NCBI RefSeq assembly: GCF_009730915.1
Contig: NC_052487.1
Span: 8,004,649 to 8,068,648 of the forward strand
Origin: Dioscorea cayenensis subsp. rotundata
Taxonomy: Eukaryota > Streptophyta > Magnoliopsida > Dioscoreales > Dioscoreaceae
Direction: 5' to 3'
Length of the DNA: 64,000 bases
Below are positions 37,211 to 47,854 of the stretch, in pieces. The notes under the pieces are model-generated. The model made no database searches, had not been told where the DNA came from, and saw only the letters and a program-made list of their open reading frames with translations. Each line of letters begins with the position of its first letter. Position 1 is the stretch's first letter. Both the position numbers and the translations under genes were made by a program.

Positions 37211-37655
37211 GTGTCGAGCAAATCGAGCACTTCAGCATCGGTTTCCAGATCGTATTGCTTCATGACCTCCGGCTGCCGCATCTCCGACAAAGGAATCAAA
37301 GCTAACTGATCATGGATCATCCCAAAATTAACACAAAATTAAACGGATCACATTAATGTGAGCAAATTAACTATATCGACACAGAGACTAGTCAAAAGGG
37401 ACAGATAAGGAGGATGATATATATAAATATATATATATATATAATAGAGAAAAAAAAAAGGGTTATGACTTACGAGATCCAGATTTGGCACCAGAGGGCG
37501 TGTTTACTAGCGTCGTGGAGCTTGTTGTGCTTGACGTGGATGATGATGATGAGGGTCTCACCCTTATCAAGGAGGTTATTGATGGCCCAGGCCAGCGCCG
37601 TCTTGCTGCTCATGGAGAGGTCTAGTGCAACACTGATCTTCCGATCACCTTTCAT
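37211..37655 (-). pseudogene. Captured universal stress protein (USP) fragment
   Basis: USP-domain proteins are small nucleotide-binding stress proteins. Exon 1 (37474-37655) starts [18 protein letters not shown] and continues [17 protein letters not shown] and IHVKHN, the first strand-helix-strand of the USP fold. One extra base in the HALW codon run near 37487-37494 breaks the frame. A GTAAGT donor follows, then an intron with an AT tract, then exon 2 (37301 down to 37211): [20 protein letters not shown] and EVLDLLDTT, ending abruptly at the 20-bp direct repeat. The nucleotide-binding C-terminal half is absent. The kept intron shows capture at DNA level. It lies antisense to the UPL4-like pieces. 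Confidence 0.85.
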
Positions 37656-38999
37656 TTTCTCTTTCTTTGTTTCGTTTGACCGTCAACCCCTTAACTAAGA
37701 GACCTGTTTGTACGAAGCACTGGTCTCCAGGGCTCAATCCTTGAACAGTAAAATCACGCAACATCGTTTTCAGGGAAGCATAAGTGGCCACTTATGTGTG
37801 CTGGTGCCCTAACCTCCCTGATGCCTATTTTTCGTTGATGGTGATTGAGTATTTAGATGTGGCCGAGCACGTGGCCTAGAAGGTATGGTATTAAGATCAT
37901 GAAGTTTTTTCATGTTGTTTTAATTTTGAGAGAAGTGGTTGTATGGATATTTTATTGGAATTATTTTGATATTGTAGTGCTTGCAAGTGTTGGAGAAGAT
38001 ATCGAAGAGGTAGCCTGTGGCCTACTTGCAAGCAGGGGTGGTCATGCCAGTGCTGAATTAGGTTGATTTCTTATCCACAACTATTAAAGTGAGGATTGTG
38101 TTTAGCGTTTAAATTTTTATTGATGGAAAAAGTATGTGGAGTTTATTTATGTTTTGTTATTTTGAATTCTCATATTTTGTGCTATAATAATCTGCTCCTT
38201 CCTCCAAACATCTGCATGATGCATGAAAGTATTACTTAAAGAAATTGTATTTATTAAAACTATTTTATATAAAATAACATTGATGCATGAAAGTACGTGA
38301 GCTAGCTTCTTTCTATAGTGAACTACTAGTGTGCACATCCCAAAGTATTGAGACAGTGTAATTAAGAGGAGAATTAATAAACTATAATAAGTGTTCATTT
38401 ACACACACTCTAATGAGGCACAGATAATAATCACATGGATTAATATGAGATATAGTTCCCAACATCATAATGAGGCATGAGTTATAAATATTATAGCATC
38501 AACTAAACACAACAACCCCTACTAATAGAGTGCGTTTATATATATATATATACAAGGTAATTATATATGCTGGTTAGAAATAGCCTCTCCATGTTTTTTG
38601 TGTGAGCAAGCAAGCTGTCTTGAGGAGGAGAGGAAGGTGATGCATGCCTTGATATAGACTTGGAAATGGTGGATTAATGCCATGACCACGCATTTCTTCT
38701 TATTAGCCATGCATGTGAAAGATGTATACTGTTTTGTTGTAACAGCTTATAGAGACTGCTGCTACGTGTTTGATTAAAATAACAAAGTGCTTTAGTAAAT
38801 CTCCCGCACTCTTGGATGAACTTTGCAAACGTAGAATTATTAACCATGTTTAAAGTTGGTAGCCTTGGATGGTTGGAAGACACTTGGCCAGTCTACTTAT
38901 AATGTACACTATTTGGATTGAATGCTACTGTGCTATTTTCTTCTCCATTGTTGCTCTTTGCCAGATGATTACTAATTCTGTTTTATTGCTTACCATCAG

Positions 39000-39140
39000 G
39001 GGTTGATTGGGCTTCTCACCAAGCTTACTGTTAACTCAATGGTAGCATTCAAGACACTCTTTGAGTTGAATATAGGTGGTATTCTACGTGAAGTTATTTT
39101 GACAATGTTAGACCTATCCCATAGCACTTCTTCTCACTTG
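39000..39140 (+). pseudogene. UPL4: Captured UPL4-like armadillo exon
   Basis: After a CATCAG acceptor the reading is GLIGLLTKLTVNSMVAFKTL, then FELNIGGILREVIL and MLDLSHSTSS, which fits the armadillo-repeat region of UPL3/UPL4 ligases. Exon-sized, with no internal stop in this frame. Confidence 0.65.
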
Positions 39141-39756
39141 TTAATTTCTTGAAGATGGCTGACCTAATCAGGTTTAAAGTCTTTAAACTTCATTTTTGCT
39201 ATAATTGTTCATGATCTCCTTTCGCAGGATTTTGTTGGAAGTCTTGTATGAACTGAAAAATTCATACTTTTATTTGTCAAAATATATAGCCTTGTAATTG
39301 ATAGAAATAACTTCAAATTAATTCTGATAACTATTCTAATGCGATTGTAGAAGATAGAGCTCCAAGGCAAGAGAGCACCTGAAAATAAAACTTTTTGTTA
39401 AAAGGAATATTTGTGTTTGGATGGATCCTGATCTGTTAGAAAGAAATGCTGAAGAAAGTCATACATTGAAGTCATGCAGATCTTAAAATGTGAAACATAT
39501 TATGCAATTAAGCTCCTCTTTTAATGTGTTGATTTTGGTAGTTTATAAATGATCTTTTACTTTTGATTTTTTTTCCTTTGTTCAGTGTCTGCACTCTTAA
39601 TCCTCTTGCTCTTCATTATTTTCAAGTCACTATAGTGATATTGATTGTATCATGGTCGATAGTCCTTTTGGTTTCTCTAGTTATATTTTGAATTCAAAGT
39701 ATAATTTATGTGATTGAAACTCTTACTCTAAAAACTTGTACTCTTGTTAAGTATGT

Positions 39757-40250
39757 TTGTGTTATGCATTCATGTCAAGGAAGGTGGCATCATCAGAGGC
39801 AAAATCTTGTACTCTTGTTAAGGAAGTTGTGCTTAATTTAGCAAAGCGCATAAAGTTTACTTACTGCATCTCTGATTCAGTTGACTCGGAAATGGCTTTG
39901 ACTGAAATTTTGCAGAAGATCAAAACATTTTGTGCAATCTTAAATGACAATGTGATCATGTTTTCAACAAATGATGATTTCTCTCAAAATGTGGAACACT
40001 TGGCTCGTGTTTTAGATCAAGTTATGCAAGAGCTTGATGGGGAAGGGCATGCCCACTTTTGAGTTCATTGAGAGTGGAATAATCAGATCCTTGGTGCACT
40101 ATTTATCCAATGGCAGATATCCTTTTGGAGGACAATGTGGTTCGTGGCATGAGTAATGATTTTCTTATTGCACGGAAGAGGTTCCAGAAATTCTCTTATA
40201 TTTCTTTGTCAAAAGCAGGCCAACGTTGGAAGGATATGCTTCTGACATTG
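39757..40250 (+). pseudogene. UPL4: Captured UPL4-like central region
   Basis: An open segment reads CYAFMSRKVASSEAKSCTLV, DSEMALTEILQKIKTF and LARVLDQVMQELDGEG. After one extra base near 40048 it continues TFEFIESGIIRSLVHYLSNG; a later frame gives SNDFLIARKRFQKFSYISLS. These pieces are in the order of the UPL4 linker between armadillo repeats and the HECT domain. The HECT catalytic domain with its active-site Cys is not present. Expressed alone it could not act as a ligase. Confidence 0.8.
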
Positions 40251-40479
40251 TTAGTAAGAAAACTGCACATAACATTGTTTGGACTGTTACATTTTGTATT
40301 TGTTTGTTGTATTAGATGTTTGGATTATTATATTTTGTATTCAATTGTTGTTCGGGATACTTATAAATGGGAATGTTTATTTTGCAAAATATTATAAAAG
40401 TTGTTGTTAAGCATTGTAAATTAGGTTTTTAAACAGGTTTGTAAAAAATGTTTCAAAAATTATTGTATATAATCACAAA

Positions 40480-40888
40480 CCGTGTCGCAGTTTTTTTTTT
40501 ATGAAATTAATTTGCGACATAAATTGTGACAAAAAACAATGTGTCGCAAAATGTCTCACAAAGTTGCAATATAATTTGCAACACAATTTGCGACAATCGA
40601 AATGTATCGGAAGGTTTGTTACAAAAAATTTCACACAATTGCAACACAATTTGCGACACAAACTGTGTCGCAAAAAATGTCACATATTATTGCAAATTAA
40701 ATTGCAAATATTGTCTCAGAAAACCCATGAATTGCGATGAAATTTGCAACATTTTCATTTTGTGTCGCAAAAATTTGCGACATCTGAAACGCGACACATG
40801 TTATTGTGTTGCAAATTGTGATTTGCGACACATTTTGAATTTTTTGTGTCACAAAAATGTGTCGCAAATAACGTTTTTTGTTGTAGTG
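40480..40888. repeat. Right subterminal repeat array of the CACTA element
   Basis: More than a dozen copies of TTTGCGACA / TGTCGCAAA variants in both orientations within 400 bases, ending in the TGTAGTG terminus. Such arrays bind CACTA transposase. Open frames here come from the repeats and are not genes. Confidence 0.85.
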
Positions 40889-40891
40889 GTT

Positions 40892-41010
40892 GTTTTAATC
40901 AATTTTCTCTTAATATATCAGTAATAGGTACCACTCCCAATCTATTTTGAATAAAATTATTCCTTAATCAGTCCTTAATAAAGCCAACATCCATCTCAAC
41001 ATTTCATCTG
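40892..41010 (-). mobile_element. RTE-type LINE remnant, continuation
   Basis: TTTTCTCTTAATATATCAGT, AGGTACCACTCCCAATCT and AGCCAACATCCATCTCAACA continue the RTE-related repeat that broke off at 34057. On the minus strand this is the C-terminal coding end of the LINE. Confidence 0.6.
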
Positions 41011-43737
41011 TTAGAAGACAAATGAACATGCTAGTTAATTAAAACTTTTAGTAGTTATTCTGGAACTCTGTCATATTGTTTTTTACTTATTTCTAATCAG
41101 TATTGGTTCACTGCAGAACATGGACTGGGGGAATTATGTTTATTTCTAGTTAATACTCTTGTGGAAGCATTTAGTTTTTGTTCCAGCTGCCTGCTATGTC
41201 TGTCTTCTATGGAAGTATTTTTTTGGGTGCATCATACAAATAACATAACACATGTGGTTGCATCTTGTTTAAGCATGCGTTAAGCAGGCGTCACTTTTGG
41301 GTAAAATGGGGGATTCGGTTCTTTTATTTTTCTGAAGATATTTCCATTAGTATTAATTTATATCATATGTCCATACATATTGTGTGATGAATCCTATCTA
41401 GTTTTGAAGGGTGTGGGTGTGTGCTTGTTAGGAAATGGTTTAATTTACTCCTATATTATGTTGACAGTGTCTGATGTGTATATATTCTAAAATTTTGTCC
41501 ATGTTTGACAATTTCTTCTTAATATCTCAGCAGTTAATTAAGATTTCAATGTCATTTGAAATTACTATGTTTTAAAGGATGAGACTACAGCCTAAGGATT
41601 GAGAATGTTAGTTTTATTTCAAAATAAGAATTAAAAAGAAGAAGAAGAAGAAGAAGAAGAAAAGAAAACTGCTATGGATTAAGTAGCTATCTGTAGATGT
41701 TGCAATGATTCCTCTGCATATGTCAGGCCTTAACCTTGAGCCAGAGTCCTCAGAATCGATCTTATTTTTATGTTTTATATGTCATCAATACTTATCCAAC
41801 CAGTTGCAAATTAGAGCTACTATTGTAGCAAAGTACTTATACTCTAGAGTTAGTAAAGTCATGAGGAAGGATGAAGGTAGTTAAAAGAGGATGAGAATAA
41901 GTGGGAGTAACCAAGGATGTGAATGTAGGAATATAATAAGAACAACTACTATTCTAAAGTAATTAGCTATGCTCCATGTGAAAGTTCTTCTTTTCAATTG
42001 AGCACGCACTATGATATTGGTGAGCCTAGTCAAAATTTTGTTTTCTTATTTGACAAGATCATTAGATAATTGACCACCACTCTAGTGTATGGCTAGCGAA
42101 TCTTTCCTATTGACCTTTGGTTTTACTTCCAACTCCAAATGGGTTGCAATAGTCAGCTTTTATGTTTAACTCCCATCTTCTTTTGGGGTTTACTTTGTAA
42201 GGCATCGATTATGATCAATATATTCTTCTTTTGATTTATTGTACATCATTCTTAGTCAATTCACTTGTTTGAATGAGATCACACGCCAGAGCAGTGTATT
42301 AGCTGTAACAAGAGATTAAGTACATGCATCCTGTTTACCCAAGATTATAAATCAAAGCAGACGTGTTGACTTGCCCATATGGAACACTGAAATACAGCAA
42401 ACAAACAAAAAAAAAAGAAATAGTCCTGGTTTCATTCATTCTTTGAATTGTTTGCTTATCTTGCTTATAGGGCATTTTTGAATGACATATTAACAACCAT
42501 GGCATTCAAGTTTACATATTGTCAAGAAGTTTGATTTTCTTCATTTCCTTTATCTTGATTCTATGGCTGTCATATTCAAACTATTTTGTTTTCTTTCAGA
42601 AAGCATCCAGTGCATCAGGTCCAATCCTCGCTTGCAAACAAGTTTCCAATTAAAAGAAAGAGAAATGAAAAGCATTGGTCCAGGCTCCACAATTGTTAGT
42701 TATCCTTGTCTGAGATAACAGTAGGTAATTAAGTGCATGTGACAAAGTTCGAACATTAATTGAATCATACTAAATTAACCTGTTCCTGCTCTTCATCAAT
42801 CTATTTTGAATGAATTGGTGTAGCAAAAGTTAGGGAAGGGATGCTTATTCTTGTATTCCTGACAGCCCATGTTATCTGCCTTCCTCTTGGCTTCCACGCA
42901 CGAGGGTTGCATTTTAAGCTGCGTGGGTTGTCACCATCTAACCCTACTACGACGACTTCAAACAATATCAAGTGATACCGCATGCTTTCTTTGTTTAATA
43001 ATTATTACCTTTTAATATACACAAGTTTTTAATTTCATATGCATTCATTCTCAGGTTGTGTTTGTTTGAAGAGGATAAACTACTTGAGGATTTGCATGTG
43101 AAATTACTGAGATCTATATAAGCTGGTTGTTACCATTCTTGATAGTGTGTTCAGAGAGAAAGATAGATGTATACTTGACAGATGAAATCTATCTCGTCAA
43201 ACAACATTCCTGCACGTCAAGTGTAATATGTGTATTTATATTTAAAATGTTTGCTTCATATTATTTCTTTCTTTTCCTCCTAAAATTAGCAAGTGTAAAC
43301 AATTAAAAGAAAATTCTAAATAATACCCTTAATTGTTTTTGAAAAATATACTTATTATGATTTTTTATATCCGTTGTAAAGGACATTAATTTTGTATTTA
43401 TAAATCTTCATTTTCATATTATGGCCAACAATATTAGTATGTCATTAAATTCTCTGTTTTTCTTTTTTTTAAAGATTATCAAGTAGCCAAGTGATTGTCA
43501 AGACTTTCTCTCAATACATCCTTGACCTCCTAATATATGATTGTTAAAGGTTCGATGTTCTTCTAGTATATGATTGAGATTTAATAGTTAAAAATGTGTT
43601 TGGAATAATTTTTTTACCATAATTAATATATATATATATATATATATAAAGAAGCCCTGAATATATTAAATTATTTAAAAATCTAAGTAATGGTCTAATT
43701 TGTTAGAAGGTGATATAACCTCTGAAGCATCTTTGTT
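41011..43737. other. Intergenic
   Basis: No gene is supported. The stretch includes a (GAA)n tract at 41638-41660 and an (AT)n tract near 43626-43648. Short frames at 42801-42983 have no family resemblance. Confidence 0.5.
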
Positions 43738-43744
43738 GTATAAA
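43738..43744 (+). promoter_or_regulatory. Candidate TATA box of the 44.06-kb gene
   Basis: TATAAAT about 320 bases before the start codon; the intervening leader is C/T-rich, as in plant 5' UTRs. Not otherwise confirmed. Confidence 0.35.
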
Positions 43745-44063
43745 TCACCTCATATTTCCTAAAAGATTGAAACACATGGCAATACCTCTTTCACTTGGGT
43801 CTCGTGGAAGTCTTGATCAAAGCGTCCGATGTGGTCCCCACCCAACACAGCAATTTCCACCCTCCAGACCGTCACACCATATATTTTTGTTAAATAACGT
43901 CAATCCCGCTCCATACTCTCACATGCCAATTTCCCAAAATACCCCCCAAGACTTCAAGTTTTCTTTCTCCCTCTTCTCCTTTAAAGAGAGCCTCTCTACT
44001 TCGATTCCCCAGTTGTTCCTCATCTTTAACGTTCTCTTCTCTAAAAAATCCCATTTATCGGCG

Positions 44064-44805
44064 ATGGACCACGACAACCTCTTCAACAACGGCGACAACA
44101 AAGTCGCATGCGAAACTCTCGTTGTCGGATGCGGGTCCAGCCACCAGGATCAGCCACCGACTGATGAGCCTGACCTTCCGGCCGAGTCTTATCGGATCCG
44201 GATCGAAGACTGGTTCCGGATCCGCTCCGCCGCCGTCTATGATCGCGAGTACTCCACCAAGGGATCCACCAACCCGAAATCGATGATGGCGCACTCCAAT
44301 CGGAATCCATCATCCACTTCGCAGCGCTTATGTGCGAATTCAAAATCTAGGGCTTTGATCATCGGGCTTCCCAACAATTTCGATCTCGCTGGGTATCTCC
44401 GACGGCCAGTGAACAGCCGAGAAGTTAGAAGGTCGGCGCCGTCGCTGGCCGGTGTGGAGCCGGAGTCGCCCAAAGGTATCGTGCTTCGGGAGGATCTCAT
44501 CGGAGAGAGAACAGGGAGCTCAGCGGGGATCGGAGCAGAAGCCGGATGCCTCGGTGGGTTGCTGGGCTGGATTTCCGACGGTGTTTGGGGTTTTGGAGTG
44601 GTGGAGAAAAGGAAGCAAGGTGGTGGTGGTGGTGGAGGAGGAGAAGAAGAAGAAGGAAGAGAAGGTGGGGATTGAATGCTATGATAAGGATCAGAGTTCA
44701 CCGGCAGCGGAGGTGATGGCGATGACGATGATGGCGCCAGGGTTGGGAGGGATGGAGCGCTTCGCGTCGGGAAGAAGGCCAGAATCCTGGGGGACGTGCT
44801 CTTGA
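44064..44805 (+). CDS. Uncharacterised plant-specific protein, one frameshift
   Basis: The ATG at 44064 (MDHDNLFNNGDNK) starts a frame with the family-like pieces STKGSTNPKSMMAHSNRNP, TSQRLCANSKSRALIIGLP and RRSAPSLAGVEPESPK. At 44471-44477 the frame breaks: one base fewer would continue with the expected VSCFGRISSERE. The second frame goes on through GCWAGFPTVFGV, a Lys/Glu-rich stretch and GLGGMERFASGRRPESWG to TGA 44803-44805. Both conserved ends of this plant family (SPKVSCxGR and MxRFASGRRxxSWG) are thus present, in different frames. Intronless, as usual. Length without the extra base would be 246 residues. Function unknown. Confidence 0.72.
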
Positions 44806-47800
44806 TGTGGGACCCGGTGAACACGTGGCGCGTTAAGACAGGTTAGGTCTTGAAAGGATTGGATTGCTTTGAGATTCGGGACTTTTGATAGGATGCTTCT
44901 CTGGCTACATACGGATGGGGTGGGAGTGGGAGGGATGACGTTGGATAAATAAAACATGAAATTGAAAATTATAAATAAATATAGCAATACTTTAAATTAT
45001 ATATATATTTGTCGATGTGACGAAAAATAGTATTTTTATAATAGGATTTTGATGTGTATAAAACTATAAATTAGTTAAGTTAAAACACAAGCTTACATTA
45101 CTCTGCTATTATTATTACTGTACTCATGTTGTACACGAGAGATTGATGCAATTGATGATGTCAATTATAATGTTTATGTGAGAGAAATAATTAATTGTCA
45201 TAAACAATTTTAATAATAATATTTAAAACTATATTGTTCCTCAAAATTTTTTAAAAAATAACAAATTTAATCTAAATTTTAAAAAAATCTTTTATTAATT
45301 CGACTATTATTAACATATTGAACAATTCTCTAATTTTATCAAATAAACTTTTTTAAATACCAAATTAAAAGTTTGAAAATAAAAAAATAAATATATTTTG
45401 AAGTTTGAATGTACAAATAGATAAAAATAATATAATTAATGAAATCATTAAGGATGCATAAAGATGATGCATGATTAACACTTTAATTATGTTTTGAATA
45501 TTCAATCAAAGAGAATGACCACGGATGATATTAATATTTATAACAAATAATATAATCAAACAATATTGCTTTTCATCAAAATAAAAAAATAATTTTGAGT
45601 CAAATGAAGTTATGTTTTTATATAAAAAAACACCACGATATAATTGTACTCCTTTGTTCCTTTTTACTTGTCACATTTTAAAGCTTTATTTTGTTCTTTT
45701 TTACTTGTTTATTTGAAAATTTTGTGCAACATTAAATATTGTTATTCTAAATTTACCATACTCTTATATTTAATGTATTTTCTACTATAATACCCTTAAA
45801 CTTTGGATATCTATTAAAAATTATATTCAAGATATTATCACAATTATAATGAAACTATTCTCTAAAGCATTTCTATGGAGAAGCCCAAATGGAAAAGCAC
45901 AAGGACTTATATATGAGAGTTTATAGAAGATTTTGGGTTCACAAGTAAATAGAGGATTTGATTTGAAGTATTTCCGGAGACCAAAGGACTGAAAGGTAAG
46001 TTGGTAGAGACTTTTTTTGAAATACTATTTTATGATATAGGGACCGTTGGAGAGTTTGCAAGAAACTTTTTGTAAGGCTCTTTCCTGATAGGGGCTGAAG
46101 TGAATTTCGCAGAAATTAAAATTAAGAGAAAAGAATGGTTGATCGGTTGAGCTGAAGCTTTCTTCTCCATTAATGGCTTTTTAAAAAAAATGGGAGGCTT
46201 TGAGGAGATGGGTTGGAGATCACCAGAAGGAGTTCGCCAGAGTGGTTGCTTGCTTGGTAAAAGTCTTTTTGGTTTGGATGATGCATGATGTTTGGTTCAA
46301 AAACTTGCGCAAACATGTCGATTTTAAACATGTTTTTGTGAGATTTGGCTTGAATTTGAGTGGCAAAAAACATGATTTATTGCTGTAGATAATGAATGCT
46401 TCAAATTGTTTTGGAAAAACCCTTGCATTTAAGATTATCTTGCTTGGAATGGTGGAGGAATTCTTGAATTTATTGTATATTACATGTAGTCAACCGGAAT
46501 TAGGATTTGTTTTGATTAATTAAGTTGATGATGAAGATGGTGATAATAATGGTTGGAAATTAAATGGTTGAGCTTAGCCAAATTGGTTAAGTTGAGCTTG
46601 ATCAAATTCAAGTGAAGTGTGCTTGATTTGGATTAGTTAAGCTCATTCAATTGGATGGAAGTTGAGTTTGGCTAACCAAGTTGAAGTGGGGTTAGGTTTC
46701 ATTTGGGTTTAAATGAAATTAAAGAATTGGTTTAGTGCAACCAATTAAGGATTGATTTGATTTGGACTCAATGTGTAATTGAGTTGTGGTTGGGCTTGAA
46801 TTGTTTTGGCTAAGTTAAGTTGGTTGAGATTGATTTGGGCTTGGTTTAGGTTTTTTGAGCTAATAATTATGGGGTGAGCCAATTCAAGGAGAATTGGTTC
46901 AGTTGAACCAAGCTGGTTCAAGAGATTTTGTATAAGAATTGAAATTGGTTCAAGGCTAGTTGGTTAAATTGAACTTGGTTCAGTGAAATTGAGGTTGGTT
47001 CAAGCTGGTTCAAGAGGGTTTAGCCAAAATTGAGTTGGTTTAAGTGCAAGCTGAAAGTTAGTTTGTATATACAAGGTCAAGTTTGAACCGATTGAAGTGA
47101 GTGGACCCAATTAGAGAGTCAATTATTTGTTTCTTGTATTTTCTTAAATTTATCATGATTTAAATTAATCTATTATTTATATTTTTAAAATTTGCAAAAG
47201 TAAAACAATATAATATATTATCAATATTTGAATATTATTATAATATTATATATGGTTTTGACTGGAAAATTTTTTACGTGACAGGTGTGTGTATATATTA
47301 TTATTAATAATAATAATTTTTCTTCTTTTATGGCTTTCTTCTTCAGTTTTTTTGGACTTATGAGTTGATGGGATGTTCGGTGGTTTTCATTGGTTTACTT
47401 ATTTTCTTGGTGTTCCCACTTATGTTCTTTTGATTTTTTTTTTTCTTAGGGTAATTTTGTTTTTGTTGAATTCTTGCTGTCAATAAAGTCAATACATCAA
47501 TTAGAACCACAATTAAACGTTAACATTTACCAAATTCTATATTTAACAAGTCAATACACAAGTTTGATTTACAGAGACGTGATATATTTGAAAAGAGCAA
47601 CACTAACCATTCACATTCTTATGTCAGCTTCTGAAAGTCTTTAATCAAGTCAAACCGGGTCCCTGAGAGTGAAAGAAATTTCAATGACATTGACGTACAA
47701 TGTAAATTTTGATTGCTAATTATACTCAAAACAACATTCAATTTTATTTTCAGGAATTGAAATTAAAAGCGGCCATACAGTACAAATGCAAATGTAAAAA

Positions 47801-47854
47801 AATAAAGGGTGATGTACCGCAAACACATTCCCTGAGTTTTTTATTTTTTATTTT
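44806..47854. other. Intergenic, repeat-rich
   Basis: No gene. Near 45645 the text TACTCCTTTGTTCCTTTTTA resembles one end of a Stowaway/Mariner MITE, but the other end is missing. The region 46560-47110 is a skewed motif repeat (separate entry). Confidence 0.45.
46560..47110. repeat. Degenerate TTGGTT/GGTTCAA-rich repeat with strand skew
   Basis: Dozens of TTGGTT, GGTTCAA and AAGTTGAG-like words fill about 550 bases, with the plus strand strongly G+T-rich and C very rare. No regular period is visible. It may be internal DNA of an old retroelement. Confidence 0.6.

Larger units (their letters stand above)
34058..40888. mobile_element. Non-autonomous CACTA transposon carrying captured gene fragments
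   Basis: The left terminus is CACTCATGAGAAAAAAAT and the right, read inward on the minus strand, CACTACAACAAAAAACG. Both run into subterminal GCGACA / TGTCGC repeats (34083-34220 and 40480-40870). GTT flanks both ends, and the flanking RTE LINE continues across the insertion. No CACTA transposase domain was seen, so it would need a helper. The 6.8-kb interior holds spliced fragments of a UPL4-like HECT ligase gene (plus) and of a universal stress protein gene (minus). This is the arrangement of gene-capturing (Pack-type) CACTA elements. Confidence 0.85.

Noticed and set aside
40501..40924. Overlapping plus- and minus-strand frames rich in Cys, Asn and Thr
   Set aside because: They are translations of the TTTGCGACA subterminal repeats of the CACTA element, repetitive in every frame.
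43767..44063. Upstream in-frame extension of the uncharacterised gene
   Set aside because: It reads through leader-like C/T-rich sequence without family similarity; the ATG at 44064 fits the family N terminus better.
44237..44987. Long minus-strand frames antisense to the uncharacterised gene
   Set aside because: Proline/serine-rich shadows of a GC-rich coding region on the plus strand.
45640..45800. A Stowaway MITE
   Set aside because: Only one terminal motif is visible; no inverted partner nearby.
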